64,000 bases of DNA from Aporrectodea caliginosa (GCA_020284085.1 JACEVL010000094.1:186001-250000), one strand, 5' to 3'; positions 43,045 to 55,390 are shown, counted from the stretch's first letter. A program made the numbers and translations. The notes: generated by a model not told the origin, from the letters alone.

Positions 43045-43550
43045 AGATGGAGGGCGACGTTAATCATCTTTGTCGGTACTGGCGACCACAAGATGTCGCT
43101 AAGCTGTGAGTAACACTAAATGAATGAGTTAATATTATACATCTTTAGATGTAGGCTTCATTCCACTATACAAGTATATTGGAAATCGTGTTCAGTATAA
43201 AATCAGCCACTGATCGTACTCTGTCAGCACCAGTCCTAAGCTTGGATAAAGGAGGAGGGCGACGCTAATGATCTTTCTTATTGTATGTCGTTAAACTGAA
43301 ACTACTACTAATACAAGTGTATAGTGGCGTAACTGTAAGTATAGAGATATTATCCCACAAGGACGGTAAGAACTGATCATAAATTATTTCTTTCGACGTC
43401 AACATTTGATGCCACAAGATGGCGTTAAATGTTGTATTCAATATGAAGCGATATTTAGCAGAAAACTAATACTAATTAGACAAAAAAATCCCCAAACGAG
43501 GATATTTTTTATGGAGATATTCCGCTTGAATTTACACACCTTTAATAATT
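43045..43550. repeat. D1/D2-type repeats replacing the expected pol region
   Basis: Directly after the gag stop lie a minus D1-like copy fused to a D2-like piece (43045-43110), a second minus D1 (43205-43320) and another 'gccacaagatggcgttaa' piece (43410-43435). No LTR or pol sequence. Confidence 0.6.
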
Positions 43551-43554
43551 GGAT

Positions 43555-43839
43555 TCACTTTACTATATATAATTGCCAGTAACACTGGATTCCGTAATTT
43601 ATCTGTTCATCTATGGTTTTGGCCAACAAAAAGAGGCTTAATGGACAATGAAAAGAATCGTAAACAGTCAAATTACAGATAATAATAACGTCGTTATCAG
43701 AGGCAGTGGCAACTTCAGGCAAATAATCTCCATCTTCACTATCATCGGCATCACCTTCAGCTACACTGTCTTCATCAACTTCTGTACCCTCTTCCATAAT
43801 CAGCTTTCGAAGAGCTTCAGCTGTGGAATACCTAGCCAT
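43555..43839 (-). pseudogene. piggyBac-like transposase N-terminal exon
   Basis: The ATG at 43839 is in a strong context (CACCATGG). The first 50 residues (MARYSTAEALRKLI..., then a Glu/Asp-rich stretch) resemble the acidic N-terminus of piggyBac/PGBD transposases. Downstream residues soon lose similarity and the frame stops after 94 codons. The DDD catalytic core and Cys-rich C-terminus are absent. Position supports the call: the start lies about 380 bp inside a TTAA-bounded terminus at 44218. It is the decayed 5' end of a once coding element, or an internally deleted copy. Confidence 0.5.
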
Positions 43840-43989
43840 GGTGTTATTTATTTTCTACTACTTGAAATGTAAGCAAAACATAATGGCTGACTTCTAAAAA
43901 ATGTCAAACTAATATCAGTAAGTGTTCTAAAATATAATAACATTACAAATTATTGCAGTAATTAGCACTAATTACCTGAAATTGTTTAT

Positions 43990-44222
43990 CATATCAACGT
44001 ATTAGTTTTGGGGTGCAAATTGCACCCCCGATGAACCTGTGCTGGCAAAAATTGACGTAAACTCTTTTTTTATCGTTTTATGCATGACTATAGGAAAAAA
44101 TGGTAGGCCTACACTTACAATGTCCTAGAAGATAACTGCTGAAATTTTAATAATAACACGCGAGTAGCCATAGAAACGGTCATGGGGTGCAGATTGCACC
44201 CCAAGGAACCATTGAGGGTTAA
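43990..44222 (-). mobile_element. TTAA-bounded piggyBac-like 5' terminus
   Basis: TTAA at 44219-44222, then inward CCCTCAATGGTTCCTTGGGG with the palindrome GGGGTGCAATCTGCACCCC. A second palindrome GGGGTGCAATTTGCACCCC (one further C at its edge) lies about 170 nt further in (near 44010). This double-palindrome plan matches the other TTAA elements here and leads into the transposase start at 43839. Confidence 0.7.
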
Positions 44223-45180
44223 CTTATATTCTAATTAGTGATATACTTCCAACCGCAGCTGTAGCCAGGGACGGCCTTAGGCACAGGCAGTTGCCTGGGG
44301 TGCCAAAATCTAGGGGGCGCCATTTTCACACAAAAAATGTGTTTTAACGGTTTTATGCTTTTCACTCTTTTATCAGTTTTTCAATGACAATGATTATTTT
44401 CATTTGAATTCAAAACTTTCGATTATGGAACAAATTGAAAATAATTATTGATTTAATTGCACCTTTTCAAGTAGGCCTAATTCAATTTCGACACCACACA
44501 AATTTCAGCTTAACCATTAAAATCAATAATGTCATGTCTCAGCAGTTTGTGTCTGTAAGAACCATGACCGTCCATAAATCTAAAGCTGACAAAGTGACAT
44601 CTTTAGACTGAAAATGCCAACAATTGAAGAAATAGGCCTACTCTAGAATATTGAATAGCCTACAATTATGTAGACCTATCTTTATTTGTTGACTGCCGAG
44701 CAGACATCGCATTTGAAGTTAATTATTTGTAAAATCTGTTCATTTACCTTTTAATAATAGTTTTCTCAAAAATAACTAAATCAATTTATAATTTTGATCT
44801 TATAAATTTATAAGTTTAATTTTAATCTTAAAAATTACGTTAAACCCTATGGAGTCAGAAGTTATCGGGTGCTCAAAATATTGTAGCCTAAGGAAACAAG
44901 AAACAAAAGTTAGTATCAAAATCAAATAGGATGGCTTTCCAGCTATTTCAGCAAAACTGAAACTACTTTAGCTGTTAGTGTTAGTACCCAGTCATCAGCT
45001 AGCATTGCCTAGCAATTTGCTTGTAATATACTAATATTGCAGATATTTGCTTAAATCGCTTTCAGCTGTATCGTGTTTTGATAAACCGAAATCCGATGGA
45101 GAGACACTACAAGCAGAAAAAAATTCTGATTATGTCAACAAAATTAATATTTTTCTTGTTTCGGTAATTCGAATGTTTGT
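44223..45180. other. A/T-rich unassigned sequence with a hAT-like end
   Basis: CAGGGACGGCCTTAGGCAC at 44273 is hAT-terminus-like; its partner was not found. The rest shows no gene or repeat that I can support. Confidence 0.45.
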
Positions 45181-45974
45181 TTAACCCTTATAGGGTCACG
45201 ATTTTGGTCACCGGAGGGTAAAAAAATACCCCCACTGTGATTCGCATGATTCTTATGGTAAACTCCGATTTTCAAGTATAAAACTAAAAAAAGTTATTTA
45301 TAGAAGGTACTGACATAATAATTATTGTTTTTATTTATGGATGCACAAGCTATTGCTGACGTCATTGTTTACTGTGTAGTAATGCATGCAGAAATTTTAG
45401 AAACAGTTTTAAAGTATCACAAGAGGTTATTCATCTAATATTTATGTATGAAATGTTTGGAGCAGATGTGGTCAGAAGGAATCGGAAGACCGAAGCTTAG
45501 ATCAACGTGTGCATGCATGGGTGTTTATGCGTGCATGAATGCATAAGTGCATGTACGTACGCATGTATGTAGGCATCTACATGCACATGTATGGATTGAA
45601 CTATGTATACATGATGCATGATGCATATATATATATATATATATATATTTATATTATGCTTATATATATATAAAATATATATATAGAATGTTCAGATACT
45701 GATAAGGAGTAACAGCAAGACACTCATGTGTAAAGCATGCATAATGTTATGTTTATAAATTCATGAGTAAAATAGCTATGACGTGGTGCATTTTCGTACT
45801 TTATAGCTGATTTCGGTGCATGAATAACTAATGAAACTGGATGCATTCTGTGGATGTAACATGTTTAGGAAAAGTCATGGAAGCGATTTCTTCAACTATT
45901 TTCAGGGATTAAAATTTCCGTGAAAAATCGAGATGGGGGTAGTTTTTACCCCCCGGTGACCCTATAAGGGTTAA
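45181..45974. mobile_element. TTAA-bounded MITE (third family)
   Basis: 794 bp including the TTAA repeats at each end. Termini are TTAACCCTTATAGGGTCAC and the inverted GTGACCCTATAAGGGTTAA, 19 bp perfect. Subterminal palindromes (GGGTAAAAAAATACCC on the left, GGGGGTAGTTTTTACCCCC on the right) lie behind each end. There is a (TA)n interior near 45625-45685. No coding frame. Confidence 0.88.
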
Positions 45975-46036
45975 ACTTAAAGGCCTTTTGTCGAATGTCG
46001 ACTAACCTCTGTTAGTATCGGGTGGATTAATTTCGA

Positions 46037-46279
46037 GTGATTATGGCGAAAAAATCGGCGATAAAGATGGATGACCTAGTTGAGGCCGTACAAGACACAC
46101 GTGTTCTCGAGGAAGAAAATCGTTTGCTCAGCTTGCGTGTTGACGACTTTGAAACTCACAGTCGTATAAATAATCTCATCATTTATGGCATCCATGAATC
46201 AAATCGACCTGATTCTCGGTTGTGGGCTTGCAATCGAAGAGTCGACATGAAGAAAATCAAGACACTACTCAGGCAGTGA
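46037..46279 (+). pseudogene. LINE ORF1-like fragment
   Basis: An 80-codon frame with 'RVLEEENRLLSLRVDDFETH' then 'SRINNLIIYGI.E', the coiled coil/RRM junction (ENxxLxxRVDDLExxSRRNNLIIxGI) of ORF1 proteins of L1- and CR1-like LINEs. These proteins bind RNA as trimers. It ends at a stop before the RRM. The upstream part may continue left without an ATG. Confidence 0.7.
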
Positions 46280-47380
46280 TTGGTTTTTGCCTAGCCATAT
46301 GGATTCAAACATGCGGGGTCCTGTTGCCGGAACGTGGACTGTCTTGAAACCATGAAAATTTCATTTATCATGAATATCTGTTATTAAAAAAAGCGTTACG
46401 GTAAACATTATTCTTTTAAATGCAAGAGTCAGTTCACATTGGAAACTGTGCGTGTAAACTGTTATAGTAGGCCTATAGACTATAGAGGTACAATAGTAGT
46501 TTGACCTCGGCTTGACCTCCCCGGTTTTGATCTGGCACCGAAACGAACAGAGGAGTTTAGCTATTGCGGACTTTTCCATTCTGATATAGCGCCGGTAATT
46601 AAACCTGGTCTCACTGACGTGGCTTAGTGGGCACTGAGAAATTTTCGAAGATTTACATTAGGCCTAAGCTTACATTACATTTTGTAAGTAGATTAAAGCG
46701 TTAACAGAAGCCAAACTGCAATGGCTTTAAGCATGGTTCAAACATACTAGGCTGCTATAGCGCGTTAAGATCAATGTATAATTATAGGCCTATTGATTTG
46801 GTTTAACATCATTGCTAAGAAAGTTATACACACAATCATATTAAATTTTAGCCTACCTGTTTCAAGTTTCCTCTCTATATCGGTAGGCCTATCCGGTACA
46901 TGTATTTGGGTATAGAAATTTGATATAGCCCTATACCACACACTCTAAAAGCATGACAAGTGGAATGTCTGCTAGTTTGATGATAGATGTTTAATGTTTA
47001 AGCCTGTCCATGGACCCGTGGCCTATCAGCCCTATCTTACACTGAAACTAGCTATTTTGGGAATTGGGAAGGGAATCCTTGAGGGAATCCTATATCGGAT
47101 GACTCATTGACTGTGAGTGCCTTTAGTCACTTTAGTGTGACTGTTGGACGACTTTAACCGGAATCCTGAGAGACATTTACACTTCGCTCACTCGAAGGGC
47201 GAAGGGGTTAATTCAGGATCATGCTAGCTTTCCATGGCATGTCAATACTGCCTGTCTCTCTAATACCGAGTCTACTCCTTCGGTCCCTTCATTCTTAATA
47301 GGCCTAAGTCAGCATAGACAGAACAGCAATACTTGGCGAAGCACAGTTAAACGTAGACCTATCGCGAAAAAAGATCGGTA
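46280..47380. other. unassigned sequence rich in TAGGCCTA words
   Basis: No coding exon, tandem repeat or terminus is recognised. TAGGCCTA-type words recur at about 46470, 46658, 46785 and 46885. Confidence 0.45.
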
Positions 47381-48110
47381 CGCCACTCTTAGCTTGCATA
47401 ACGTGGCAACCCGGTATGTTTTGGGGCCATAAATAAATTTCTAAAAGGCCCCACATTTGCCAAAATGGTCTCAGAGGGAGCGGCCGCTCCCTCTGCACCC
47501 CCTGGCTACGCTACTGCTCCAGAGTAGAAACCTGAAGAGGAGCTATATAAATTTTTGGAATGAATGGATGAATGAATGAATAACGATCTAATTCAAATGG
47601 CGTTTTAGCAATTTGAACATATTACAAGCTTTATGTGGCAATTAATAGGTTTGTGTTATTACTGCACAGCGCATTCAAAGTTGAATAGATTTTATAATTT
47701 TTATCAAATTGAACTATTTTATAAAAATAAACTTGACTCAAAAGCAGGCGGATTTACAACATTCTACTAGAGCTCCGAAGATCATGCAATATAATAGAGA
47801 CAGGATTAAGTTATACTGATCCGATGAGAACGTGGGTTTAGATATGTATGGGTGATTGGGGTCCGAAGTTCGACCCCCGTAGAGATACTTAGACTTCCAG
47901 AAGCAGTAAGGAAATCTGGATTTGAAATCACTAATCAACAAACTGTGCGTGGTTTCACAATGAATCCTGACGCTTCGTGGGAGTCGACAGTCATTCTCCA
48001 TCAGGGAAACACAGACCACACTTCCACCATTCTGTTTTGGGGCCATAAATAAATTTCGAAAAGGCCCCACATTTGCCAAAATGGTCTCAGAGGGAGCGGC
48101 TTCCCGTCGC
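47380..48110. repeat. pair of direct repeats of about 85 bp and a LINE tail
   Basis: 'ttttggggccataaataaat' and 'ccaaaatggtctcagaggga' occur at 47418-47480 and 48033-48100. The first copy ends in CAGTAGCGTAGCCAGGGGG (minus), a hAT-like terminus at 47499-47517. A LINE 3' tail (GAGCTATATAAAT, GAATGAATG) lies at 47525-47580. Confidence 0.6.
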
Positions 48111-48310
48111 TTAGAGTCGAGGCACGGTGAGAGAGCCCCCTGTAAACCGTAGGCCTACTGGTTTCATGAAGCTAACGCTCATCATTATGACTTAAGGACT
48201 TCCTCTTCCTACGCGGTCCCACCACAGCAAGCGGCCACTAGCAACGAGTTCGCAATACTTGTAGTAGCGCTTATAAAGGCATAAGAATAGCGACGCTGAA
48301 AATGGTTCCG

Positions 48311-48771
48311 CGACAACTCGTCGAATGACATTTCGTATAACGACACTTCGTCTACGACAATAATTCGTCTAACGACATTTCGTCTACAAGTGTATCTGTA
48401 TCAATTACGGCAAATCAACAGAGGCCATTTTCTTATAGTTTCACTAAAACGTGCTATAGATCCTCAGGAATCCAGCTTCTAATTACTGACACGATTATTT
48501 TCATCAATCCAGCTTCTATTGAATGGAAGCCTATTTTCATCCATGCATCCAGGTTGATTTCCAGCTTTAATTTACGGTAAAAATTATTTCGACCAATCCA
48601 GCTTCTATTTCAACACAGGAATGTTTTCATGAATTCCACCTCCATTTCAGGAAACAGTTTTTTGCTCATCAATCCAGCTTCCATTTTAAAGTGACAATAT
48701 CACATAACTTAGTACACGAAATGTCGTTCGACGAAGTGTCGTAGACGAAATGTCGTTCGACGAGTTGTCGT
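48311..48771. mobile_element. inverted-repeat element with M36 core
   Basis: The left end (CGACAACTCGTCGAATGACA) and right end (inverted, ending CGACGAGTTGTCG) are built of repeated ACGAC/ATTTCGTCT motifs over about 80 bp on the left and 55 bp on the right. The core 48470-48700 consists of minus-oriented M36 units in the same order as at 21580-21830. No TSD is read. Confidence 0.72.
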
Positions 48772-49054
48772 GACACCGCTGAAAATGTGGGGCTTCGAAT
48801 ATAGGCTATACGAGGAGAAATGTGCGACCATGAATGGAAGACACTGAAGAGAAGCGAAGACATTCAGATCAGGTGGAGCTTATATGATGCTAGAGAATTA
48901 CCCGTAGCATCATGATATTAAACGCAATGCCGGTTTCATTAGCTAACCATGCGAATGTATGCTACATGCGTCATTTGAACTTAAACCCTTATTTTTAAAC
49001 AACTCGGCAGTAAGGTTGCTCACTTAAGTTTCGAACAAGGACATAATCCAGCTG
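48772..49054. other. unassigned spacer
   Basis: No feature recognised. Confidence 0.4.
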
Positions 49055-49774
49055 AAAGTAGATGAAAATATCAACTGGAATAATAACATTTCAGGGTATT
49101 AAAAACACATAGGCCTATTCCATTCAGAGAAATTTAAGCACGTGCAATTTACGACACGCAGCTTATTTATTTAGAGGTTAAGAACATAATTAAATGTAAT
49201 ATAAATATCACAAAAGACAACAAAACACAAAATTTACAGGATATAATGACAATTATGACAATCTTGATTACACATTTATTTTCGTAATGACCAACCATAA
49301 CGTCTAACACTTAATCTAAGTAGAAAAAGCTAATCAATTCTATTACTTAATATCATGAAAGCAACTACAATATTAATAATATGTACAATATCAGTGAAAT
49401 ATCTAGTCTCAGCAAAAGTATGTACAGCTAAATGTAATAGTTAACAATCAAATTGTCAAGTAGTGGAATCCAGAACGAAAGACCTTACTGCGTCTTTAGT
49501 ATATAGCATAAAATTTCATTTTTATGGCATCCAGCAATTCTACAGTCTTACAATAATAATGAGAAAAGGCAACACCTTAGATATGAGGTGCCCATATGGA
49601 GGAACCTCTGTATGTAGTCTACATCAGAATGCCTCCTGTCGAAGTAAAGTATTGTGAAATGAGAGTGGCACAAAGTAACTATTCGTATATATTAAGGTAT
49701 AATTTCATTGCATCTTTTCATTATAAATCTCTAAATTCCAAATGTTTTCAACTGCAATTATGCGGAATCATAAT
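49055..49774 (-). repeat. 3' flank of ZNF-C (block copy)
   Basis: Aligns with 2335-3137 and, inverted, 30230-30775, without the TA microsatellite of copy A. Confidence 0.7.
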
Positions 49775-51225
49775 TCAGCACAACTCGGCAAATAAGTCGT
49801 CAGGTGGAGAAAATCGATGGCTAGAACAATGCTCTAGAAATTCCTTCTCTATTTCAAACAATTCGTCACATATACCACATCCAAAAGATTTTGACAAAAA
49901 CGCTTTTGCATCCACAGGAGATTTATATTTGCCAATATACAGACAATCTCCATCTCTTTTCGGAAAAGGACCTGCAATTCCACTAGAATCCGGATGTAAC
50001 TTCGTTGAGTAACGTTCATTTTCTTTCTCAAGTACCCCTGGACTACTAAATCTGATGAAATGATCAGACAGGTTAGCAATTACTTCACTTCCCATTTTAA
50101 GATCCTGTTGCGGTGTTCCTACATGGAGTTTAAACTGCTTGGCTGAAGAACTGCTCTTGTATACAGTTTTTATTGTGCGAGTGTTGCTTCTCAGTTGCAT
50201 GAGTTCTTCTGTGTTTCTTTAGATGTCCAATATCTGTGAATCCTTTATTACAACACTCACATATGTATGGTTTAACTCCTGTGTGGGTTTTCATATGCAC
50301 CATCAAGGTCCCTACTTGAATAAATGATTTCTGACATAACTGGCACTTGTATGGTTTTTCGCCAGTATGGGTTCCCATGTGCGTTTTCAGATAACAACCA
50401 TGATTAAATGATTTACCACATAACTGGCACCTGTATGGGTTTTTCAGCAGTATGGGTTCTCATGTGCGTTTTCAGATTACTACCCTGATTAAATGATTTC
50501 TGACATAACTGGCACCTGTATGGTTTTTCACCAGTATGGGTTCTCATGTGTGTTTTCATATGACCAACCTTGATTAAATGATTTCTTACATAACTGGCAC
50601 CTGTAGGGTTTTTCACCAGTATGGGTTCTCATGCGCGTTTTCAGATGACCACCTTCGATTAAATGATTTTCCACATAACTGGCACCTGTATGGTTTTTCA
50701 CCAGTATGGGTTCTCATGTGCGTTTTCAAATTACTATCGTGATTAAATGATTTCTGACATAACTGGCACCTGTATGGTTTTTCACCAGTATGGGTTCTCA
50801 TGTGCGTTTTCAGAGTACCACCTCGATTAAATGATTTCCCACATAACTGGCACGTGTAGGGTTTTTCAGCAGTATGGGTTCTCATGTGCGTTTTCAGATT
50901 ACTATCTCGATTAAATGATTTCTGACATAACTGGCACCTGTAGGGTTTTTCACCAGTATGGGTTCTCATGTGCGTTTTCAGAAGACTCTTGTGATTAAAT
51001 GATTTCTGACATAACTGGCACCTGTATGGTTTTTCATCAGTATGGGTTTCATGTGCGTTTTCTGACCATCTCGATTAAATGATTTCTGACATAACTGGCA
51101 CCTGTAGGGTTTTTCACCAGTATGAGTTCTCATGTGCCTTTTCAGATGACCACCGTGATTAAATGATTTCTGACATAGCTGGAGCTGTATGGCTTTTCAT
51201 CCGTATGGGTTTTCGTATTCTCCAT
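49775..51225 (-). pseudogene. ZNF-C: frameshifted C2H2 zinc-finger paralogue
   Basis: Same architecture as ZNF-A and ZNF-B: twelve recognisable C2H2 units from 51190 down to 50240, then the Ser-rich tail with the terminal CX2CX12HX3H unit (frame 49775-50200). Four or more indels break the frame. One nt is missing in finger 1 (near 51185), there are deletions in finger 2, and shifts occur near 50650, 50600, 50380 and 50160. The longest intact run has about five fingers (50613-50969). Two linkers read TAEKP. Contact residues differ again (R/N/T, R/T/T, H/N/T). As assembled it cannot make a full-length protein; sequencing errors in the repeat array are a lesser alternative. Confidence 0.88.
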
Positions 51226-51960
51226 CAGGATTCTAGACTTAATTGTTAATTTCAACGTTTTTCTCAAGGATGAGGTTCTTTGATGAGCTGTGATACGATC
51301 ACCTTCAGTGTAGAGTTTCTGAAATAAATGACGTTTGTCTGTGTTTTAAATTATTCCCTCGTCACAAGATTCTAGACAAAGTCGGGATGAGTTTCTATAC
51401 ACATTACAGATTAACTTCATTTAAGGACTTTCAGATGCTTACAAGAAGAGTTCATGTTTCATGTATCAGTAGTTCTTGTCGAGTAAGATAAGAAATTATT
51501 CACACAGAAAAAAAAACGTCACGACGAAATACTGAAGCTATCCATCCGTCGTATAATGGCACACCTTTATGTTATTATTAGGGATAAACTTATAAAGATA
51601 ATTATAATGGTTGACTGTAGTTAAATGTTAACTCCGCCACTGATTGTACTTTGTCAGTGCCAGTCCCAAGCCTGGATGAAGGAGAAGGGCGACGCTAATG
51701 ATCTTTGTTATCACACAGTGTAGTTAAACTGAAACTACTACTACTACTGAAGCGAAATTTCGGTAAAACAAATCCACTGTAATATTATTAAGATGAAAGC
51801 CTTGTCTTACAACTAGATTTTGAAGAATGTTGAAAGAATGTTTGCTCGTCCTTTTCATATATGCTTGCTTAAAAAAATAACAGAAAAACGTCAATATTTA
51901 ACATGTTTATAGAACATAATTTCATTGCAGCTCAATGCAGTGGAAAGACTGTTCATTCAT
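51226..51960 (-). repeat. upstream leader region of ZNF-C
   Basis: Aligns with 4605-5380 and 28450-29098. The leader ORF is shifted by one inserted base. The TTATTTCAG acceptor-like site is retained. A minus D1 copy is inserted at 51640-51735 and is absent from copies A and B. Confidence 0.6.
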
Positions 51961-52033
51961 GTATTGTACTCAAGCATCACCATATACACCATAGCATCAC
52001 AATATCACTCCCGTTCTTAAATCACTCCACTGG

Positions 52034-52420
52034 GTGAAAATCCTTGAGCGCATCCATTTCAAAGGCTTGTCGCTCTACCTACAACTCAATGCAAATACTA
52101 CCAGCCAAAGTACCTTCGCACACTCTTCACCATCCAGCCATCCAGGTCTATCCGTTCATCCTCATATCTCACTCTCTCCCGTTCCCATATACTACTCGCT
52201 TAAGTTCTCCAATCGATCCATATCCCACACTGCACCTCAACTCCGGAACAAACACCCTCTGAATCCCGAATATTTTCAGTTCCTCCAATAAAACTGCCAC
52301 TCACTCACCGTCACCTGCCTCAAGCGTCGTGCCAAAGTCTTTCCAACTTGAAGTCTCACCTCTTCCAGAAATCATACCCTGATCCATCCGATCCTCTGCC
52401 TTCCAAGCTTTGTCGTTCTC
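52034..52420 (+). pseudogene. LINE C-terminal relic in the ZNF-C block
   Basis: Uninterrupted counterpart of the hAT-split relic at 5380-7090. The frame contains 'FSNRSISHTAPQLRNKHPLNP'. This copy gives the empty hAT site (about 52140). Confidence 0.65.
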
Positions 52421-53160
52421 GACGAAATGCGCCATAACAGTTGATCTGCCTGTCTCTGGTCTCGCTGGACATCGATCTCTGGACAACCCTTCTGATATGA
52501 CGCAGCACTCGTGAATAAGATGATGCTTTTGCGCTTAGCTTTAGAGTAGCGCTTTAGAAATTTTGATTACGATGATTACGATTCGTAGTTGAGTGACTAT
52601 AGCTAGCAAATGCACGTTTCCAGAAATTCTGTAAGTAATTTTCTACTAAAATTTGTCTTGCTTAAACCCTTAATGTTACAGATCTGTCTCAAAACAGAAT
52701 GGCCTGACGCCTGTACTTAAAAATACACCATTCCATGAATAGACAAATAACTTGAAGCCAAGTTTAAATCACGCCATCTCAAATCTTCATAGCAGTTTCC
52801 AAAAGTAAGACAGGTAAAAGTTGGTAATTTTGTAAACAGGCTATAAGACAATCTCACAGAAGACTTGACTTAAAACTGACATCTGAAATATGCAGACAGC
52901 ACTTTGAACAGAGATAAAAAGGGACAAAAAGTCTTAAATGATCGGCTTATGTTGCCGTTTTATAAAATGCATTAGCTTATGTGTCGCTCCAGCGTCCCTC
53001 CTTCTGGTAATTTGCCACTTGGTACTTGCATATCCCTGCAAGAACTCGGTCATACACGATATACTTTGCTTGCACAAGAGTTCAACGTGTAGGTGACATG
53101 GAGGGCTTTTGAACATCAAATGGTTTAAGATACACTTGATGTCCAATTTCCCCCAAAGAG
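52421..53160. repeat. block-duplicated sequence then unassigned
   Basis: 52421-52830 matches 6990-7330. Beyond about 52850 I find no match or gene. Confidence 0.5.
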
Positions 53161-53339
53161 CTAGAAGGACGGACGCTGGATAAAATCGAGGTAAAAAACA
53201 CCGGGAGGAAGGAAACCCGAAAACACATCCCTATCTATACTAAGCACGGTGAAATCAACAACACGAATGAAGCTAACGACTACCCTGGGAGTGAACCTCT
53301 GGCCGAAGAGACAGCAGGGCCTCGTTGGTCTTCAGCTAG

Positions 53340-53760
53340 CGAAACCCGTGTCCAAAAACAATATCATCTGAGGACAGGAACTTGGAATATTCGGACAATG
53401 CAAAGAGCTGGAAAATAGGCAAACGCAATCATTGAAATGAGAAGAGTAAGAAGAATGCAGATCCTGGGTCGACTGCAGTGGTCAGAAGGAAGGATGACGG
53501 AGACTACACAGAGAATGATATACTGAAAGGTCATGAGCAACAGTCAGAAGGTAATGCTGCTGCTGGAAAGGACTGTGCAGATTGTCACCAGCATCGAAAG
53601 ACATGGACACAGAATTATGGTTGTCAAATTAAGGGCAGAACCAGAGTTAAAGACTTGTGCTGATGTAGAAAGAGGTACTGGTCTGGCAAGTCTGTACGCG
53701 GTTGATCAGTGGCAGTCTGAGACCGAGGAACTAGAAGGTCATGATGGTCGAAAGAGCTGA
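53340..53760 (+). pseudogene. LINE endonuclease relic (RTE/BovB-like)
   Basis: Frames in succession give 'LRTGTWNIRTMQRAGK', 'IIEMRR', 'ILGRLQWSEGRMTET', then 'IERHGHRIMVVKLRAEP'. This matches the apurinic/apyrimidinic endonuclease start of RTE-type LINEs (GTWNVRTLxxxGKLxxxxxEMxRxxxDILGLSExRW; later RIxxxRFK). Stops and shifts make it inactive. It sits in the ZNF-C block only, so it arrived after duplication. Confidence 0.72.
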
Positions 53761-53819
53761 GAGGACGTCCAGAGGTATCTGAGATAGGCGGTCTCATACG
53801 ATCACAGAGGTAGCGTGGA

Positions 53820-54745
53820 GCTTGACCATTTTCTATGATGATTTTTCTAAAACAAGGTGCCCTTCAGGGTTGCTCTCTTTTGCTCTAATTAGAGTCCATA
53901 CCACACCACTAGGAACATAACTTGGAAGTCATTCACTACGATAAAAATTTTAAATTTCATTAGACAAGTTTATCATGTAATTCTTTTGTGCAGCTGTTGT
54001 CCACTGCCTTTGAGGAGATGAAGTATTGGATGCCAATTAGCTCCTCTTCAATATAATTAAAATTTTAATATCTGATGCTGGGCAATTTGGAGACCTAAAC
54101 TGAAGGATTACCCAATCCACTAGAGCTAAGGTTTGAATGATTTAAATGTTGAGTTGGCGATGCTGCTCAAAGCTACACGTTAACCTATTCATGAATCATC
54201 CAACTTCTAGTTTCAATTATGAAAATTTTCATTACCAACAGAAAATACGGGATTGAAAACGTAGCATAGTATTCGTTTAGCTACGGTTCTACCGGACTTT
54301 CGACTGATCGCAACTCCGCCATTGTAGATCCGTGCTTTAGTGTCAGGCAGTACCAGTCCCGAGCTTGGATTAAAAACAGAGCGATGTTAATGATCTTTGC
54401 TATCACACAGTGTCGTTAACCTGAAACTAAGTACCTATGATCGCCTACGACAGACTCAAACATTAAGCTCGAACTATTACATTAGCGACAGCTTTTGCAG
54501 TTTTGCATTATAACTGTTTCAGTGGATTACAGGGCAAAATTATACACACTAAGTGGTAAAATCTTACCAGTCAATGTATTATTAGTGATGTATTTCAACG
54601 ACAATCTGAATTCTACTTCCATCGTACAAAATGGCGCGCGATGAAAGAGTTAGGTTCTGAAGATATCTACGCTGAACGGAGAAAGTATATCCTGCCATCT
54701 AGTGAGCAGCTTAGAGTGCTACATCAACTAGCTAAACATAATAAA
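53820..54745 (+). repeat. block segment shared with 8560-8960, 10040-10190 and 11750-12140
   Basis: Three pieces collinear with copy A but without its M36 expansion (about 1.5 kb less). Thus either copy A gained the minisatellite or copy C lost it. A D1 copy lies at 54340-54430. Confidence 0.7.
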
Positions 54746-55390
54746 CAGACCTGGGAAATGGTAATGTTCATTTTATATAATTATAAAATAGCTTTCAGTG
54801 GCATCTAATTAATTGCAGGAAGAGTCTTCTTGACAAAGACACTCGTTAGGCCCTGAAAATGTAGGCCTAAATCTTGAATAGAATTAATTAGGGCGAAACT
54901 CTCCCGACTTCGACGACGAATAGATCCATGTCCTACAAGTGACTACAGCCATATCAGGTGAAACGTAGGCTAAAACAGAACGTTTTCACATCAATTTCCA
55001 GCCACAGACCTTACTGTTCTTAATTCATAGACAATGAGCCACCTACATATACAGTAGGCTACTGGTGTCCGCTGTTTTGTTTCAAACTCACTGAGAATAA
55101 AAGATCGCGTTAATCTGCTTTTATATTCCAGTCCATTGCGGTTGAATACGAATGAAGCTATTTCACAACGATCAAAATGACGCTTTTGTAATATGAACAT
55201 ATTATAAGCTTGATGTGACAATAGATTTTATAATTTTAATTATTATTGAACTATTTATAAGAAAATAAACATGACTCAAAATCAGGCGGATTTAGTACAT
55301 TCGATGTTGATAGATCCTGTGCTACGACAAAAATGCCTACTAGAGCTCCGTAGATATAGTACTATAATGGGGAAACCCTCAGACAGGTAG
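54746..55390. other. unassigned sequence
   Basis: No gene or element terminus seen. The region from 55185 to 55350 shares text ('aagcttgatgtgacaat', 'aaaataaacatgactcaaa', 'tactagagctccg') with 47620-47780. Confidence 0.45.

Noticed and set aside
50613..50969. A separate small zinc-finger gene
   Set aside because: It is the longest unbroken piece of the frameshifted ZNF-C array, in register with the pieces on each side.
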